The notes beneath the pieces were generated by a model. The model was given only the letters and a program-made list of their open reading frames with translations, searched no databases and was not told where the DNA came from. A stretch of 64,000 nt of DNA, from positions 2,418,001-2,482,000 of the forward strand of contig NZ_CP067089.2 in assembly GCF_016616095.2 (NCBI RefSeq), in the 5' to 3' direction. Source of the DNA: Breznakiella homolactica (GTDB lineage: Bacteria; Spirochaetota; Spirochaetia; Treponematales; Breznakiellaceae). Position numbers and translations under genes: made by a program. Shown here one piece after another: positions 40,245 through 50,116 of the stretch; within the stretch, counting starts at the first letter, position 1; every line of letters starts with the position of its first letter.

Positions 40245-42260
40245 TTATTTTGATAATATTTTTTTGAAAACCACAACCTCATCATTCGGATAGATCTTAA
40301 GCGTATTTTCATCAGTAAGATTGTATTTTGAAAGCTCACTGTACATTTCATATTCATTCATACGAAAAGCTCTATTAAAAACATACAAAACATCGAATGA
40401 TTCGTTTTGTTCATAAGCAGACATAACATCAAATCCGTAATACTGCGCCAAATCAGGCGCAGGATCAAGCATTGCGGACTTTTTATCCGAATGCGCCGCC
40501 GCGTCCGCCGCTATATAAGCGCGGCTTTCTTTGTATGAACCATAACCACCGCCAGGGATTCGTGCCTGCCCTGTGTACAAAGAAGCAGCCGCGGCCCATA
40601 ACAGGAAAACAAAACCATATTTAAGGATATGGTGACGCCGGGCCATAGTTAACATCATTGCAATCAAAGAAATAAAAAACGGGAACGTGATTGGGAGCAG
40701 ATACTTATACGCCAACATGGGTCTGACAAGTGAGACAAAGAAGGCAAGTACAAAAAGTGCGATGGGTACATATACGGTATAAGAAAAAAACATTCCCTTA
40801 GAGGAAGGTAATATTCGATTAAGGTTTAGCTTTTTCCGATAGATGAAAAGAATCGCGGCAAGAACCGCAATGATGGCTAATAATAAAAGAAAATCAGGCT
40901 GGATCGGAAAATCTCTTTCAAAGAAATATTTTTTAACAGAAATCTGATAGAAGAAAAACGGCAAAAAGGATACCGCAATTATACAATTCCCCAGAAAGAA
41001 AAACAGACCTTTTTTCCAGATGAACCGTTTCTGCGAAACCATATAAAGACAGTAAAAAATAAAATTCGCCATTACCAGCAGTATTCCGTAATAATGGGCG
41101 TTGACTATTAAGATACAAAGGATACTGTACAAAATCAGATCTTTCAAAGACTGCCGATTAATAAATTCGAGAAAGAAGTAGGTAATTACTGGCACAAGAA
41201 AGATTTTGAGTATATATGCACGCATTTCCTGAGAATAATCAACGGCGAAACCGCTTATGGCCATCAAAAAAGCTGCCAGGATTGCGGTATTCCGGCCAAA
41301 ATATTTTTTTACCAAAATATAAAGTACCGGAATCGCGGCGGTTCCCAAAAGGACAGAAAGCAAAGTTCCCGATACCTCTGTCCACCCGAAAAGCATAAAC
41401 CACGCTCTAAGAAGAATAAAATAGAACGGAGGATTGCCCGGATCGGTAAAGGTCTCAATAAACGGAAGCGTGGGGTTTCCCGCGATGGTGGCGGAATACA
41501 ACTCATCAGACCAGCCTGAATGGCGGACGAAACCATTTATACGGAGCGCAAAGCCAATCAGAATAATTATAACAAGAGCGACAGGTCCGAACCATTTATT
41601 TGGTGTTTGCCGAAATTTCGTATAAATTTCCCGGAGACGGTTCCGGTAAAGATAAATCAATCCAAACAAAAAAAGATATGAAAGAAAAAAATTAAAGGGG
41701 AAAACAAAAAAACCGGGGATAATTTTTAAAGCAATATTAAAATCGCCGTAGTAATTTACCCAATCCTTTACCAGCAATGATTTTGTGTAATAGAGACTGG
41801 GAATGCGGTACATGTGATAGCCATCTTTTGTTTTGAAATCAAACTGCCGGATATCCTCTTTCGAAAAGTAAACAAGACGATTACCGATAAAAACACTTAT
41901 ATTGTCAACGGCGGCAACCGTTTCTTTCGGAAAACTATCAGGGAAACACAGGTAAAGTCTGCGGTGCAATCCATTTGTACGAAGCTGTCCATGCAATATA
42001 ATATTCTGAAGACTGCTTTCATCCGATACAACAGTCGTAGGATTCAGATAATAAAACTGAGTGCTGCCGCCTGGCTCCGAATAGACAGCAATACGGTGGG
42101 TGTACTGTTTATCAATTTCTACATTTATATGAACAGGGGCCAGCCATTCTCCGAACACTGTTCTGTTGCCGTCGATCTGCAGGTAGGCTGAAATTCCCGC
42201 ACTCAATAATACACCAACAGCGCAAGTTAGGGTGAGAACTATTTTAACCGGCTTACTCAC
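40245..42260 (-). CDS. GT-C type glycosyltransferase (GT39/ArnT-like), multi-membrane
   Basis: This 671-residue membrane protein has one N-terminal segment, a soluble region (about residues 30-190), then about ten further membrane helices. The first extracytoplasmic loop of the GT-C core has WSDELYSATIAGNPTLPF, where Asp-Glu is the catalytic metal-free acid pair of this fold. A later SQEMRAYILK fits the second conserved loop. It probably transfers a sugar from a polyprenyl-phosphate donor to an envelope molecule. It overlaps by 4 bp the GT2-GtrA gene that likely makes the donor. Both genes are clearly more AT-rich than their neighbours, a sign of horizontal gain. Confidence 0.75.
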   Translation of the reverse strand: MSKPVKIVLTLTCAVGVLLSAGISAYLQIDGNRTVFGEWLAPVHINVEIDKQYTHRIAVYSEPGGSTQFYYLNPTTVVSDESSLQNIILHGQLRTNGLHRRLYLCFPDSFPKETVAAVDNISVFIGNRLVYFSKEDIRQFDFKTKDGYHMYRIPSLYYTKSLLVKDWVNYYGDFNIALKIIPGFFVFPFNFFLSYLFLFGLIYLYRNRLREIYTKFRQTPNKWFGPVALVIIILIGFALRINGFVRHSGWSDELYSATIAGNPTLPFIETFTDPGNPPFYFILLRAWFMLFGWTEVSGTLLSVLLGTAAIPVLYILVKKYFGRNTAILAAFLMAISGFAVDYSQEMRAYILKIFLVPVITYFFLEFINRQSLKDLILYSILCILIVNAHYYGILLVMANFIFYCLYMVSQKRFIWKKGLFFFLGNCIIAVSFLPFFFYQISVKKYFFERDFPIQPDFLLLLAIIAVLAAILFIYRKKLNLNRILPSSKGMFFSYTVYVPIALFVLAFFVSLVRPMLAYKYLLPITFPFFISLIAMMLTMARRHHILKYGFVFLLWAAAASLYTGQARIPGGGYGSYKESRAYIAADAAAHSDKKSAMLDPAPDLAQYYGFDVMSAYEQNESFDVLYVFNRAFRMNEYEMYSELSKYNLTDENTLKIYPNDEVVVFKKILSK

Positions 42261-43363
42261 TTTTTTCTCCTGAAAACAAGGAACTTCGATACAGCATAAT
42301 TAATAACCATTCCGGCTAAGATGCCGCCGGCTTGGGCAATTAACTTCAATGGTACGTTAAAGTATGTCAGGATAGCCCGCATTACAAGAATATTTATGCC
42401 AAGTCCCAGAAGAGAGCTTACAATAAACAAAAACCATTTTTTTATTGAAGGTTTATCACTTTCGGTACGATTTCTGAATGACCAATGATGGTTTATAATA
42501 TAGTTTTGTGTTGCCGCCACAATGAAACAGCATATACTTACAGGAATTTCAGGCAGCTTCAGCAAATCAGCGAAAATAAAAAATATTACTAAATTTGTTA
42601 CAGTACCGAGTCCCCCGGTCACAGCAAATTTAATAAATTCAAAAGATCCCTTATCAGTCCGGGCATTACTTTTTATTTTCCATATATTGATCAGGGCTTC
42701 GACAAAAATTCCTTTGGACATTTTTGATTTGCCCTGTTTTCTGTCGGTAAAAATAATGGGTATTTCAGTTATGCTGCACCCGGCCAGAAAAGCTTTGTAT
42801 TTCATTTCAATCTGGAATAAATATCCCTTTGCGGAGATAGTTTCCAGGTTGATTTTTTCCAGTGCCGACTTGCGCCACATATTGAAGCCGCCGGTCAGGT
42901 CCTTGATCGGGCACCCTAAAACAAGCCGGGAATACAGCGAACCGCCTTTGGAAATAAAATTCCTCAGCGCGGACCAGCCTTCCACACCGCCGCCGGAAAT
43001 ATTACGTGATCCGATAACAACATCATTGGTTTCGATTTTATCTATCATCTCCGGTATGTATTTGGGATTGTGTGAAAAATCAGCATCCATTTCCAGAAAA
43101 ACATCGTATCCCCGGGAAAGTCCCCATTCAAACGCGGCAAGATACGCCGCGGCTAACCCCTGCTTCGATTCACGGTTAAGGATATGAAGCCGATTGGGAT
43201 AATTCCGAATGAGGTCTTCTACCGCGGCCGCGGTTCCATCCGGTGAATTATCATCAATCACGAGGATATCCGCATAATCTGGAATATGCTCAAATACAGT
43301 TATTACAAACCGTTTAATATTTTCAATTTCATTGTACGTTGGAACGGCTATAAGTAATTTCAT
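42257..43363 (-). CDS. Polyprenyl-phosphate glycosyltransferase (DPM1-like GT2) fused to GtrA
   Basis: In this 368-residue protein, residues 1-235 are a GT2 domain: AVPTYNEIENI at the start, ILVIDDNSPDGTAAAVEDLI (about 34-53), the metal-binding EMDADFSHNP (about 92-101) and TGGFNMWRKSALEKI. This is the dolichol/polyprenol-phosphate mannose synthase group. Residues 240-365 hold a GtrA domain of four membrane helices (FAVTGGLGTVTNLVIFFIF, LLGLGINILVMRAI). It should load a hexose onto a lipid phosphate and help flip it for the GT-C enzyme encoded next. AT-rich base use suggests transfer. Confidence 0.85.
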   Translation of the reverse strand: MKLLIAVPTYNEIENIKRFVITVFEHIPDYADILVIDDNSPDGTAAAVEDLIRNYPNRLHILNRESKQGLAAAYLAAFEWGLSRGYDVFLEMDADFSHNPKYIPEMIDKIETNDVVIGSRNISGGGVEGWSALRNFISKGGSLYSRLVLGCPIKDLTGGFNMWRKSALEKINLETISAKGYLFQIEMKYKAFLAGCSITEIPIIFTDRKQGKSKMSKGIFVEALINIWKIKSNARTDKGSFEFIKFAVTGGLGTVTNLVIFFIFADLLKLPEIPVSICCFIVAATQNYIINHHWSFRNRTESDKPSIKKWFLFIVSSLLGLGINILVMRAILTYFNVPLKLIAQAGGILAGMVINYAVSKFLVFRRKK

Positions 43364-43591
43364 TTAAATAGTGTAATCCAGGTTATGTTTATTAACAATT
43401 CCCCCCCAGGGAAATATATTTTTATTATAAAAATATATACACTATTGATACGGAAAAGGGATCGTCTATATTAACCCGCGGCAAGCCTTGCATCGTATGC
43501 ACCAGTTCTATCAGCCATCCGGCACTTCTCTGACGGGCATTAAAAAACGCCGCTTCTGCGGCGTTTAAACAGGAAGATCAGAAAACGGGTT
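43364..43591. other. Intergenic region with the hpf terminator
   Basis: The left part is AT-rich and includes a run of C (43403-43409) and likely promoter elements for the glycosyltransferase pair. The right part holds the hpf terminator. No gene is seen. Confidence 0.4.
43541..43566 (-). terminator. Rho-independent terminator of hpf
   Basis: On the minus strand a 9-bp stem AAACGCCGC / GCGGCGTTT with a 4-nt loop is followed by a T-run, 26 bp after the hpf stop. Confidence 0.8.
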
Positions 43592-43882
43592 TTACCGCTT
43601 TTCTTTGACCTTTTCCTTTTCTTTGCTGATTTTTGCTTCCAGTTTATCCATGAGCTTATCGATAGCCGGATTCAGCTCAAAATCACGTTCCTTGACGTGG
43701 ATCGAGACACCCCAGCGGAAGTTTACCGTTGCTTCTGCCACAAAGTCCTTTTCTTTCGTAAACGTGAACAGGAGATCCACAATCATGTTTTCGGCATTGT
43801 GGATGCGGGTGATCTTGCGGTCCAGGTATTCCCTCCCGTCTTCCCGTAACGTAAAATGGACTGCTTTGACATCAATGTTCAT
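43592..43882 (-). CDS. hpf: Ribosome hibernation promoting factor, short form
   Basis: This 96-residue HPF/RaiA-type protein binds 30S subunits in stationary phase. It has the beta-alpha-beta-beta-beta-alpha pattern: DVKAVHFTLREDGREYLDRKITRI, then TKEKDFVAEATVNFRWGVSIHVKERDFE in pieces, then NPAIDKLMDKLEAKISKEKEKVKEKR with the usual basic tail. The start ATG 43882 has GGAGG 5 bp upstream. It follows rpoN on the same strand, the classic rpoN-hpf order of many bacteria, with a gap of 190 bp. A terminator follows. Confidence 0.9.
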   Translation of the reverse strand: MNIDVKAVHFTLREDGREYLDRKITRIHNAENMIVDLLFTFTKEKDFVAEATVNFRWGVSIHVKERDFELNPAIDKLMDKLEAKISKEKEKVKEKR

Positions 43883-44072
43883 GTATACCTCCATTCTGGC
43901 GCGGCGGCGGGCCGCGCAGGTCGTTTTACCCCCGGGATTCTCCATTCGGCGGCAACTGTACACCGCATATAGATTTATCCCGCGGGCCTATATTCAATAT
44001 CGCACCAAAGGCTCCGCAAGACAAGGAAAAACGCATGGTTTATCCAGGTTAACCGCATGATACCCTGATGGT

Positions 44073-45431
44073 TCATCTTGTGTAGGATGAACCGAAGTCA
44101 AGTTCCTTCCGGTATTTTGCCACGGTCCGGCGGGCAAGGGGGATGCCTTTCTGGGCAAGCAGATCCGACAGTTCCTGGTCGGAAAAGTTTCTGGCTTCGC
44201 TCTGGATCAGCTCCCGGATTATTTCCTTGACCCCTTCCTTGGAATACCGGGATCCTCCGGATCCGGCGCCGCTTATGGAATTGGTAAAGAAATGCTTGAT
44301 CTCAAAAATTCCCCATTCCGTCTGCATGTATTTACCGTTGGCCGTCCTGGACACGGTGGTTTCGTGCACTCCCAGTTCCTGGGCAATATCCTTAAGGGTC
44401 AGGGGCGCGAGGTACTTTGGTCCGTTGGCAAAAAAAGACCGCTGGAATTCAACAATGGCCCGGGAAACCCTGAGCAGGGTGTGGTTGCGCTGGTTTATGG
44501 ACTGGATAAACCAGCGGGCTTCCTTGATATTTTCCCGGGCAAAATCCCGGGCCGTTTTCTCCTCTTCCTTTCCGCCGGAAATTTTCATGAAGAACGGATT
44601 GATCCCCAGCACGGGGATTTCCTCCTCGTTCAGAACAATGACAAATTCCCCTTCCTTCCGTATAACCTGTACATCCGGGACCACGTACCGGGTATCCTCT
44701 GTGGAAAACTGCCGGCCCGGAAAGGGAGAAAGTTCCTTTATCCGATCCGCGATGAGCCGGACCTCGTCTTCGGTCCGGTTTATTTTTTTTCCGAGCTCCG
44801 CCAGTTTTCCCCGCTCCAGCAGTTCCAGGTATTCCAGGGCGTCTTCCAGCCCCGGAGGCGCTTCCGGAAGGAGTTTAGCCTGAACCCTGAGGGATTCCCG
44901 GTAATCCGCCGTGCAGGTCCCCTGGGGGTCCAGGGAACGGACCAGGCTAAGGGCAGCTTCCACCGCAGCAGGATCCTTACCTTTAAGCAGCGCCGGAAGG
45001 GGTTCTTCATTGAAACCGTCGGCGTTGAGGTTCTGTATGAGCCGTTCCCCTATCCGGCGGATCGCGTCATCCACCGGCTGCAGGCGCAGCTGCCACAGGA
45101 GGTGTTCCTGCAGGGTTTCCGGCCGGGAAAGGGCGCCTTCTATGAATTTATTCTGCTCATCGGCGTCACTGTCGCCGCCTTTCCGGATAAATCCGGGGTC
45201 TGAGGACTCCTCAAAGTAGGTATCCTCATCCTTCTGCGGAGCGTACGCCTCGTCCAGGGAGACCGTCAGGCGGTCCTCCAGCACCTCCAGGGCAGGATTC
45301 CGTTCAACCTCTTCCTCAATCCGTTCCCGCAGATCCACAATGGGAAGCTCCATCAGCTTGATTGACTGATAGAGCTGGGGATTCATTTTGAGTCGCTGTT
45401 CCTGGGATAACGACGGACGCTGCACCTGCAC
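44073..45431 (-). CDS. rpoN: RNA polymerase sigma-54 factor
   Basis: This 452-residue sigma-54 has an N-terminal activator-interacting region with QRPSLSQEQRLKMNPQLYQS (about residues 4-23), a core-binding region, and a DNA-binding part with LKDIAQELGVHETTVSRTANGKYMQTEWG. The RpoN box is ARRTVAKYRKEL, 12 residues from the C-terminal end. The start is best taken as GTG 45431, with TAGGAG 8 bp upstream; a longer frame to 45554 exists but lies in the intergenic region shared with the divergent DUF1015 gene. Sigma-54 needs enhancer-binding activators, none of which is encoded in this window. Confidence 0.95.
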   Translation of the reverse strand: MQVQRPSLSQEQRLKMNPQLYQSIKLMELPIVDLRERIEEEVERNPALEVLEDRLTVSLDEAYAPQKDEDTYFEESSDPGFIRKGGDSDADEQNKFIEGALSRPETLQEHLLWQLRLQPVDDAIRRIGERLIQNLNADGFNEEPLPALLKGKDPAAVEAALSLVRSLDPQGTCTADYRESLRVQAKLLPEAPPGLEDALEYLELLERGKLAELGKKINRTEDEVRLIADRIKELSPFPGRQFSTEDTRYVVPDVQVIRKEGEFVIVLNEEEIPVLGINPFFMKISGGKEEEKTARDFARENIKEARWFIQSINQRNHTLLRVSRAIVEFQRSFFANGPKYLAPLTLKDIAQELGVHETTVSRTANGKYMQTEWGIFEIKHFFTNSISGAGSGGSRYSKEGVKEIIRELIQSEARNFSDQELSDLLAQKGIPLARRTVAKYRKELDFGSSYTR

Positions 45432-45547
45432 GGGCAAAACTCCTACAATAAAACTATTACCCCGGAGGGTTCCTTTGTCAAGAAATATCCGACCCGCATT
45501 GACTGGATACAGCCCTCCGTACCATACTGGTCCGAAAGGAATGAACC

Positions 45548-46888
45548 ATGCCAACTGTTTATGAACGCCTTGCCGGGTTTGGCACGGCAGTACCGGAAAT
45601 ACTGATCCCCAAAGAGGAAATTCCCCTCGGGGTCTGGTCGGTAATTGCCTGCGACCAGTTTACCCAGGATCGCCGTTATTGGGAACAGGCAGCCCGGCAC
45701 GCGGGGGAAAATCCTTCCACAATCAACCTGATTTTCCCGGAAATTTATCTGGAAGACGGCAGCCGGGAGGAACGGATACGGGATATCCACCGATCGATGG
45801 ATGGGTATATCCGGGAAGGGGTGTTCGCCCCGCCTTTCCGGGGATTCATTTATATTGAACGAAGCACCCCCTACACCCCCTGCAGAAAGGGTATAATCGC
45901 GGCGGTGGACCTTGAACAGTACGACTGGGCCCCGGAATCGAGGCCGCTCATCCGTTCCACCGAAGGAACGGTTCCCGAACGTATCCCTCCGCGGGTGGCT
46001 ATCCGCCGGGGAGCGCCCATGGAATCTCCCCATGTAATCCTGCTCATCGACGATGCCGGAGATACGATCCTGAAGACCCTGGGGGCGCGGGCAAAAAAAG
46101 CCCCTCCCCTCTATTCGGGGCCGCTGATGATGGAATCCGGCGGCATTACCGGCTGGCCGCTGAAACGCGAAGAGGATTGGAGCGTCCTGGCGGATGGGCT
46201 TGAGAACCTCGCTGAAACCGCGAATTCCCGGTACGGTACGGACGGCAGCGTTCCGTTTCTGTTCGCGGTCGGGGACGGCAACCACTCCCTGGCCACCGCA
46301 AAGGCCGTATGGGAGGAATACAAGAAAGCCCACGCCGGGGAACCGGGGCTCATGGAACATCCTGCCCGGTATGCCCTGGCGGAAATAGAAAACATCTACG
46401 ATCCGGGCATAACCTTTGAACCGATTCACCGCGTTATTTTCGGCGCGGATCTGCCCGAAGTAACCGAAACGCTTTCCGCGCTGCCCGGCTTGGCGGTCCG
46501 GCCCGCCGGAAGCCGGGAGGAACTGGCCCGCCTCATTGGGGACGGCAGTTCCGGGAAAAACCGTTACGGCCTGGTCTCCGGAGACCAATGCGTGCTTCTC
46601 GAATCGGATGCCCCGGGTATTGCCACCGACGCGCTGCAGCCGCTGCTGGATGGGTTTATCGCCGCGGCTCCGGGCCGTTCCATCGATTACATCCACGGCG
46701 CGGAAGAAATATTCAGAATCAGCCGGGAGAAGCCGCGGGAAGCCGTGGGGATTCTCCTGCCTCCCATAAAAAAGGAAGACCTCTTCCGGACGGTAGCACG
46801 TTCGGGCCCCCTGCCAAGGAAAAGTTTTTCCATGGGGGAAGCCGCTGAGAAGCGGTTCTACCTTGAATGCCGGCGGCTTTTCAGTTAG
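45548..46888 (+). CDS. DUF1015 family protein
   Basis: This 446-residue cytoplasmic protein matches DUF1015. It starts MPTVYERLAGFGTAVPEILI, has CDQFTQDRRYWEQAARHAG (about residues 36-54), INLIFPEIYLEDG and, near residue 240, FAVGDGNHSLATAKAVWEEY. The GDGNHS motif is the most conserved part of the family and suggests a catalytic His. The function is not established; relatives are often linked to serine biosynthesis genes, but not here. It is divergent from rpoN and followed by tRNA-Leu. The start ATG 45548 has AAAGGAATGAACC upstream. Confidence 0.88.
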   Translation: MPTVYERLAGFGTAVPEILIPKEEIPLGVWSVIACDQFTQDRRYWEQAARHAGENPSTINLIFPEIYLEDGSREERIRDIHRSMDGYIREGVFAPPFRGFIYIERSTPYTPCRKGIIAAVDLEQYDWAPESRPLIRSTEGTVPERIPPRVAIRRGAPMESPHVILLIDDAGDTILKTLGARAKKAPPLYSGPLMMESGGITGWPLKREEDWSVLADGLENLAETANSRYGTDGSVPFLFAVGDGNHSLATAKAVWEEYKKAHAGEPGLMEHPARYALAEIENIYDPGITFEPIHRVIFGADLPEVTETLSALPGLAVRPAGSREELARLIGDGSSGKNRYGLVSGDQCVLLESDAPGIATDALQPLLDGFIAAAPGRSIDYIHGAEEIFRISREKPREAVGILLPPIKKEDLFRTVARSGPLPRKSFSMGEAAEKRFYLECRRLFS

Positions 46889-46927
46889 AATCAACGAACC
46901 GGAAACCCGGTCCAGGTTTTCCGTCAT

Positions 46928-47010
46928 GCCGGCGTGGTGAAATGGCAGACACGGTAGACTCAAAATCTACTGACCGCGAGGTCGTATCGGTTCAAGTCCG
47001 ATCGCCGGTA
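46928..47010 (+). tRNA. tRNA-Leu (anticodon CAA)
   Basis: This 83-nt class II tRNA has an acceptor stem GCCGGCG / CGCCGGT, a D-loop with TGGTGAAATGGCAGA, an anticodon stem GTAGA / TCTAC with loop CTCAAAA (anticodon CAA, reading UUG), a variable arm TGACCGCGAGGTCGTA and a T-arm CGGTTCAAGTCCG. The 3' CCA is not encoded. Nested palindrome A2 begins 16 bp downstream. Confidence 0.95.
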
Positions 47011-47025
47011 ATCACAGAGTCTTTC

Positions 47026-47176
47026 AAGCCGGAAAGTATCCGTGTTTACAATGCTGCGGGGCCTGCCGTACAAAAACGGGAATGGCTCCTCAGCGGCCTT
47101 CGGCCTCGAAAGTCGCTCATTCCCGTTTTTGTACGGCACCCGATGTTACCATTATTACCCGGATACGTTCCGGCTT
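47026..47176 (+). repeat. Nested palindrome A2
   Basis: The outer arms AAGCCGGAAAGTATCCG (47026-47042) and 47160-47176 have one mismatch. The inner arms (47064-47084 with 47118-47138) are 21 bp and perfect, with TGCCGTACAAAAACGGGAATG on the left. The 33-nt loop at 47085-47117 is identical to that of A1. Spacer motifs are GCGGGGCC (5' side) and CCCGATGTTACC (3' side). It follows tRNA-Leu directly. Confidence 0.85.
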
Positions 47177-47250
47177 AACCGGCTCGGTGCTTCCCGTTTG
47201 CGGTGCGGCTTGTGCCCGAAAAAATATGATCCGTCAGTGTTAACCAGTCA

Positions 47251-47472
47251 TTATTTTTCGGTTATCTGGCGGTCCAGTTTCCGGTTTTCCTCTTCAAGAA
47301 CCTTAAGCTGCAGTTTCTCTTTTTCAATTTCCAGTTCAAGGATGTCCTTCTGATGCTCCAGCTTTTCCAGATCGAGCTGATTTTTTTTGCTTTTATATTT
47401 ATACATAAAAATAATGCCCGGCAGTCCTATAAAAAGGGTCAGTACTGAAACAATGGGGATAAGAGCTTCCAT
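47251..47472 (-). CDS. Small membrane protein with coiled coil
   Basis: This 73-residue protein has one N-terminal membrane segment (about residues 4-25), a basic stretch YKYKSKK and then a strongly heptad-patterned helix (QLDLEKLEHQKDILELEIEK and on to residue 73). The order and size resemble PspB- or LapA-like small membrane proteins, but no family can be named. Good codon periodicity and a long coiled coil make it a likely real gene. It stands alone between palindrome A2 and the P-type ATPase terminator. Confidence 0.7.
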   Translation of the reverse strand: MEALIPIVSVLTLFIGLPGIIFMYKYKSKKNQLDLEKLEHQKDILELEIEKEKLQLKVLEEENRKLDRQITEK

Positions 47473-47563
47473 CTGGTATTGGTTCCGTCCTATTATTTAT
47501 TTTACGGTACATAAAAACCTTTTACCCGCGGATTGTCAATAACGGGCTGTCCGGAAATAAAAA

Positions 47564-47586
47564 GCCGCCGGTTTTTAGCCGGCGGC
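47564..47586 (-). terminator. Terminator of the metal-ATPase operon
   Basis: GC-rich stem GCCGCCGG / CCGGCGGC followed on the minus strand by TTTTTATTTCC, 20 bp after the ATPase stop. Confidence 0.8.
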
Positions 47587-47605
47587 AGATTTTCAGTGCT
47601 TTTTT

Positions 47606-49684
47606 TTACCGGAGCGCCCTGGTCGAATTCACAATCGCGATGACCGCCACGCCTACATCGGCAAAAAGGGCCATCCACATATTCGCCATACCAAACGCCG
47701 CAAGGATTATAAAGAGAGCCTTGGCAGCCAGGGCAAAAACCACATTGCCGATTACGATCCGCCGGGTTTTCCGGGACCGCACCACCGCTTCGGACACACG
47801 CCGGGGGTCATCGGTCATGATTATCACATCCGCCGCTTCAACCGCCACGTCCGCGCCGGAACCCATGGCAATCCCCACATCGGCCCGGGCCAGAACCGGC
47901 GCGTCATTGATGCCGTCTCCCACGAAAACCGTGGTTCCTTCCTTGGCAAGGGATTCGATCCCAATAAGCTTGTCTTCCGGGAGCAGCTCCGCTTCGACCT
48001 TATCGATACCAAGCTCTGCGGCAACCGCCTCCGCTGTTCCGCGGCTGTCTCCGGTAAACATTACGGTCTGGCGGATTCCCAGGGCCTTGAGCTCCTCCAG
48101 AGCTTCCCGGGCGCCTTCCTTAATCGTATCCCCGATAAGTATGCGGCCGAGATATTTTCCGTCCCGGGCGACATACACCGAAGTATAGGTCGTTGCTTCT
48201 CCATCAGACTTAACCGCGGCAATGCCGGATTCCTCGAGCAAAGCCCGGTTCCCCGCGAGAATCGCCGTATCTCCCGAACGGACTTCCAGTCCGCGGCCGG
48301 CTATTTCACGGTACTGTATTCCGGCCTGCGGAGAAAGGCTTATGCCCCTTTCCCTGCCGCCGCTGAGGATGGCCTGGGCAATGGGATGGTTCGACTCGCC
48401 TTCCGCCAGGACAGCGGTTTCCAGAAGATCCTGTTCGCTCACCCCCTGAGCCGGTTCAATAGACGCGATGGAAAATTTCCCCTTGGTCAGGGTCCCGGTC
48501 TTGTCAAAGGCCACATACTGGGCGTTTTTAAGGGAATCGAGATGAACCGCGCCCTTGACCATGATACCCCGCCGGGACATACCGCCGATTCCCGCAAAAT
48601 ACCCCAAGGGTACGCTTACCACCAGGGCACAGGGACATGAAATAACCAGCAGGATTAGCGCCCGGTACAGCCAGTCCGAAAAAAGAGCGCCGGGGATTAC
48701 CAGTGGCGGAACCACCGCGAGTATAACCGCGATACCAACTACCAGGGGTGTATACCATTTGGCAAACGCCGAAATAAACCGTTCCGGTTTTGCTTTTGCC
48801 TGGCTCGCGGATTCCACCAGTTCAATGATTTTCGCCGCCGAGGAATTTTCGGCGCTTTTGGTGGTCCGCACAGTCAGGACACCATCCACCGATACGGTAC
48901 CCGACCGGACTTCGTCGCCGGGCCTGACCATAACAGGCCGGGATTCGCCGGTAAGCATGGACGCATCCACGGAACCGGCCCCTTCCTCAAGAATACCGTC
49001 CAGGGGGATACGCTCCCCCGGGCGCACCAGGACGAAAGCTCCGGGAATTACACTGTCGGCGGATGTTTCCTGCCAGCTATCTCCGATCTTAACCCGGGCC
49101 GTATCAGGCTTGAGGGCAAGGAGCGCGTCAATGGAACGCCTGGAGCGGAGCACCGCCGCCTCCTGGATGAGCTCCCCGATCATATAAAAAATCATAACCC
49201 CCACGGCTTCAGTCCATTCCCCGATAGCGAAGGCGCCAATCGTGGCGATAGCCATGAGAAAATTCTCATCCAGGGGATTTTTCCGTTTTAAATTGATAAA
49301 GGCATTCTTTAAAACCGGAATCCCCGCCAGCGCGTAGGAAGCGAGAAAGGGAACAAGCGGCAGGTACGCCAGGAACCCAATTCCGGTGCGGGCAGCGAGA
49401 TCGAGTCTTCCGATAATTATACCGGCGATCCAGAGGAGGAGCGCGCCGCCGAATACGGCCACCCGTTTTACGGGAAGCGCGTATGAACCAAACCGGATAT
49501 ACCGCCCGGTTTCGGCAGCCGCGGCAGTCTTTCGGGGGCTGTGCAGCGCAGCGCAGGCCGCGCAGTCATGTCCATCGTTGTCATTTTTTTCGGTTTGACC
49601 ATGAGGATGTTCCTGGCTGTGGCCGTGATTATGATCCGAACAGCTGCATACGGCATTGCCGGTTTCGGCATTTATATTTTTCAT
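47606..49684 (-). CDS. Zn/Cd/Pb-type P1B heavy-metal ATPase
   Basis: This 692-residue efflux pump has the transmembrane metal site [15 protein letters not shown] (about residues 353-367), phosphorylation motif DKTGTLTKG (about 394-402), ATP-binding HPIAQAIL and hinge [11 protein letters not shown] (about 592-602). The CPC plus class II-type C-terminal helices point to Zn2+/Cd2+/Pb2+ export. Instead of an HMA domain, the N-terminus has a His/Cys-rich tail: [17 protein letters not shown], then [10 protein letters not shown] (about 13-48). Its start overlaps the arsR-type stop by one base (TAATG), so it is co-translated with its regulator. Confidence 0.92.
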   Translation of the reverse strand: MKNINAETGNAVCSCSDHNHGHSQEHPHGQTEKNDNDGHDCAACAALHSPRKTAAAAETGRYIRFGSYALPVKRVAVFGGALLLWIAGIIIGRLDLAARTGIGFLAYLPLVPFLASYALAGIPVLKNAFINLKRKNPLDENFLMAIATIGAFAIGEWTEAVGVMIFYMIGELIQEAAVLRSRRSIDALLALKPDTARVKIGDSWQETSADSVIPGAFVLVRPGERIPLDGILEEGAGSVDASMLTGESRPVMVRPGDEVRSGTVSVDGVLTVRTTKSAENSSAAKIIELVESASQAKAKPERFISAFAKWYTPLVVGIAVILAVVPPLVIPGALFSDWLYRALILLVISCPCALVVSVPLGYFAGIGGMSRRGIMVKGAVHLDSLKNAQYVAFDKTGTLTKGKFSIASIEPAQGVSEQDLLETAVLAEGESNHPIAQAILSGGRERGISLSPQAGIQYREIAGRGLEVRSGDTAILAGNRALLEESGIAAVKSDGEATTYTSVYVARDGKYLGRILIGDTIKEGAREALEELKALGIRQTVMFTGDSRGTAEAVAAELGIDKVEAELLPEDKLIGIESLAKEGTTVFVGDGINDAPVLARADVGIAMGSGADVAVEAADVIIMTDDPRRVSEAVVRSRKTRRIVIGNVVFALAAKALFIILAAFGMANMWMALFADVGVAVIAIVNSTRALR

Positions 49685-50034
49685 TATTCTTCTCCCAAGT
49701 GATCCCAGGCGAATTTGATGATTGAATTAACGTGATCATCATCCAGGGAATAATAGATTATCCGGCCTTCCCGCCGGTACTTAACCAGCCGCACCCGTTT
49801 GAGCGCGGACAGATGGTGGCTTACCGAGGAAACACTTGCCCCGATGGTCACCGATAAATCAAATACACACAGTTCTCCCGTCCGCAGGGCGTAGAGTATC
49901 TTGAGCCGTGAAGGATCGGTAAGAACCTTAAAAAATTCCGCCAAATTATTGAGGCCTTCCTGCGGCGGAAGGTTTTCAGCCGCCTGGTCAACCATATCCT
50001 GATGAAATACCACTGCCGGTTTCGGTGTACCCAT
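49684..50034 (-). CDS. ArsR/SmtB-family metal-responsive repressor
   Basis: This 116-residue winged-helix repressor has the recognition region [24 protein letters not shown] (in pieces about residues 52-75), [20 protein letters not shown] for the wing, and the alpha-5 sensing pattern [19 protein letters not shown] with Asp and His ligands. The ELCVFDL cysteine fits the CadC/SmtB layout. It should release DNA when Zn2+ or Cd2+ binds. Two matching 18-bp operators and a promoter lie directly upstream. It is the first gene of the arsR-ATPase operon. Confidence 0.9.
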   Translation of the reverse strand: MGTPKPAVVFHQDMVDQAAENLPPQEGLNNLAEFFKVLTDPSRLKILYALRTGELCVFDLSVTIGASVSSVSHHLSALKRVRLVKYRREGRIIYYSLDDDHVNSIIKFAWDHLGEE

Positions 50035-50057
50035 TAATCCTCCAATTCATTTGAATA

Positions 50058-50075
50058 TTTGAACAAACATTCAAA
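50058..50075. promoter_or_regulatory. ArsR/SmtB-type operator 1
   Basis: Inverted repeat TTTGAA-N6-TTCAAA within ATATTTGAACAAACATTCAA, the classic CadC/SmtB site. It lies just after the predicted transcription start, before the regulator gene. Confidence 0.8.
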
Positions 50076-50085
50076 TGATAATTAC

Positions 50086-50114
50086 AATATACCGCGGCTT
50101 TATATTTCTGTCAA
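50086..50114 (-). promoter_or_regulatory. Promoter of the metal-efflux operon
   Basis: -35 TTGACA (50114-50109), a 17-bp spacer and -10 TATATT (50091-50086) on the minus strand, lying between two operators so that repressor on either site would block it. Confidence 0.75.
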
Positions 50115-50116
50115 TA

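Noticed and set aside
46928..47176. tRNA-Leu as an integration site with palindrome A2 as attachment remnant
   Set aside because: No integrase or direct repeat of the tRNA 3' end was found; A2 matches copies that are not next to tRNAs.
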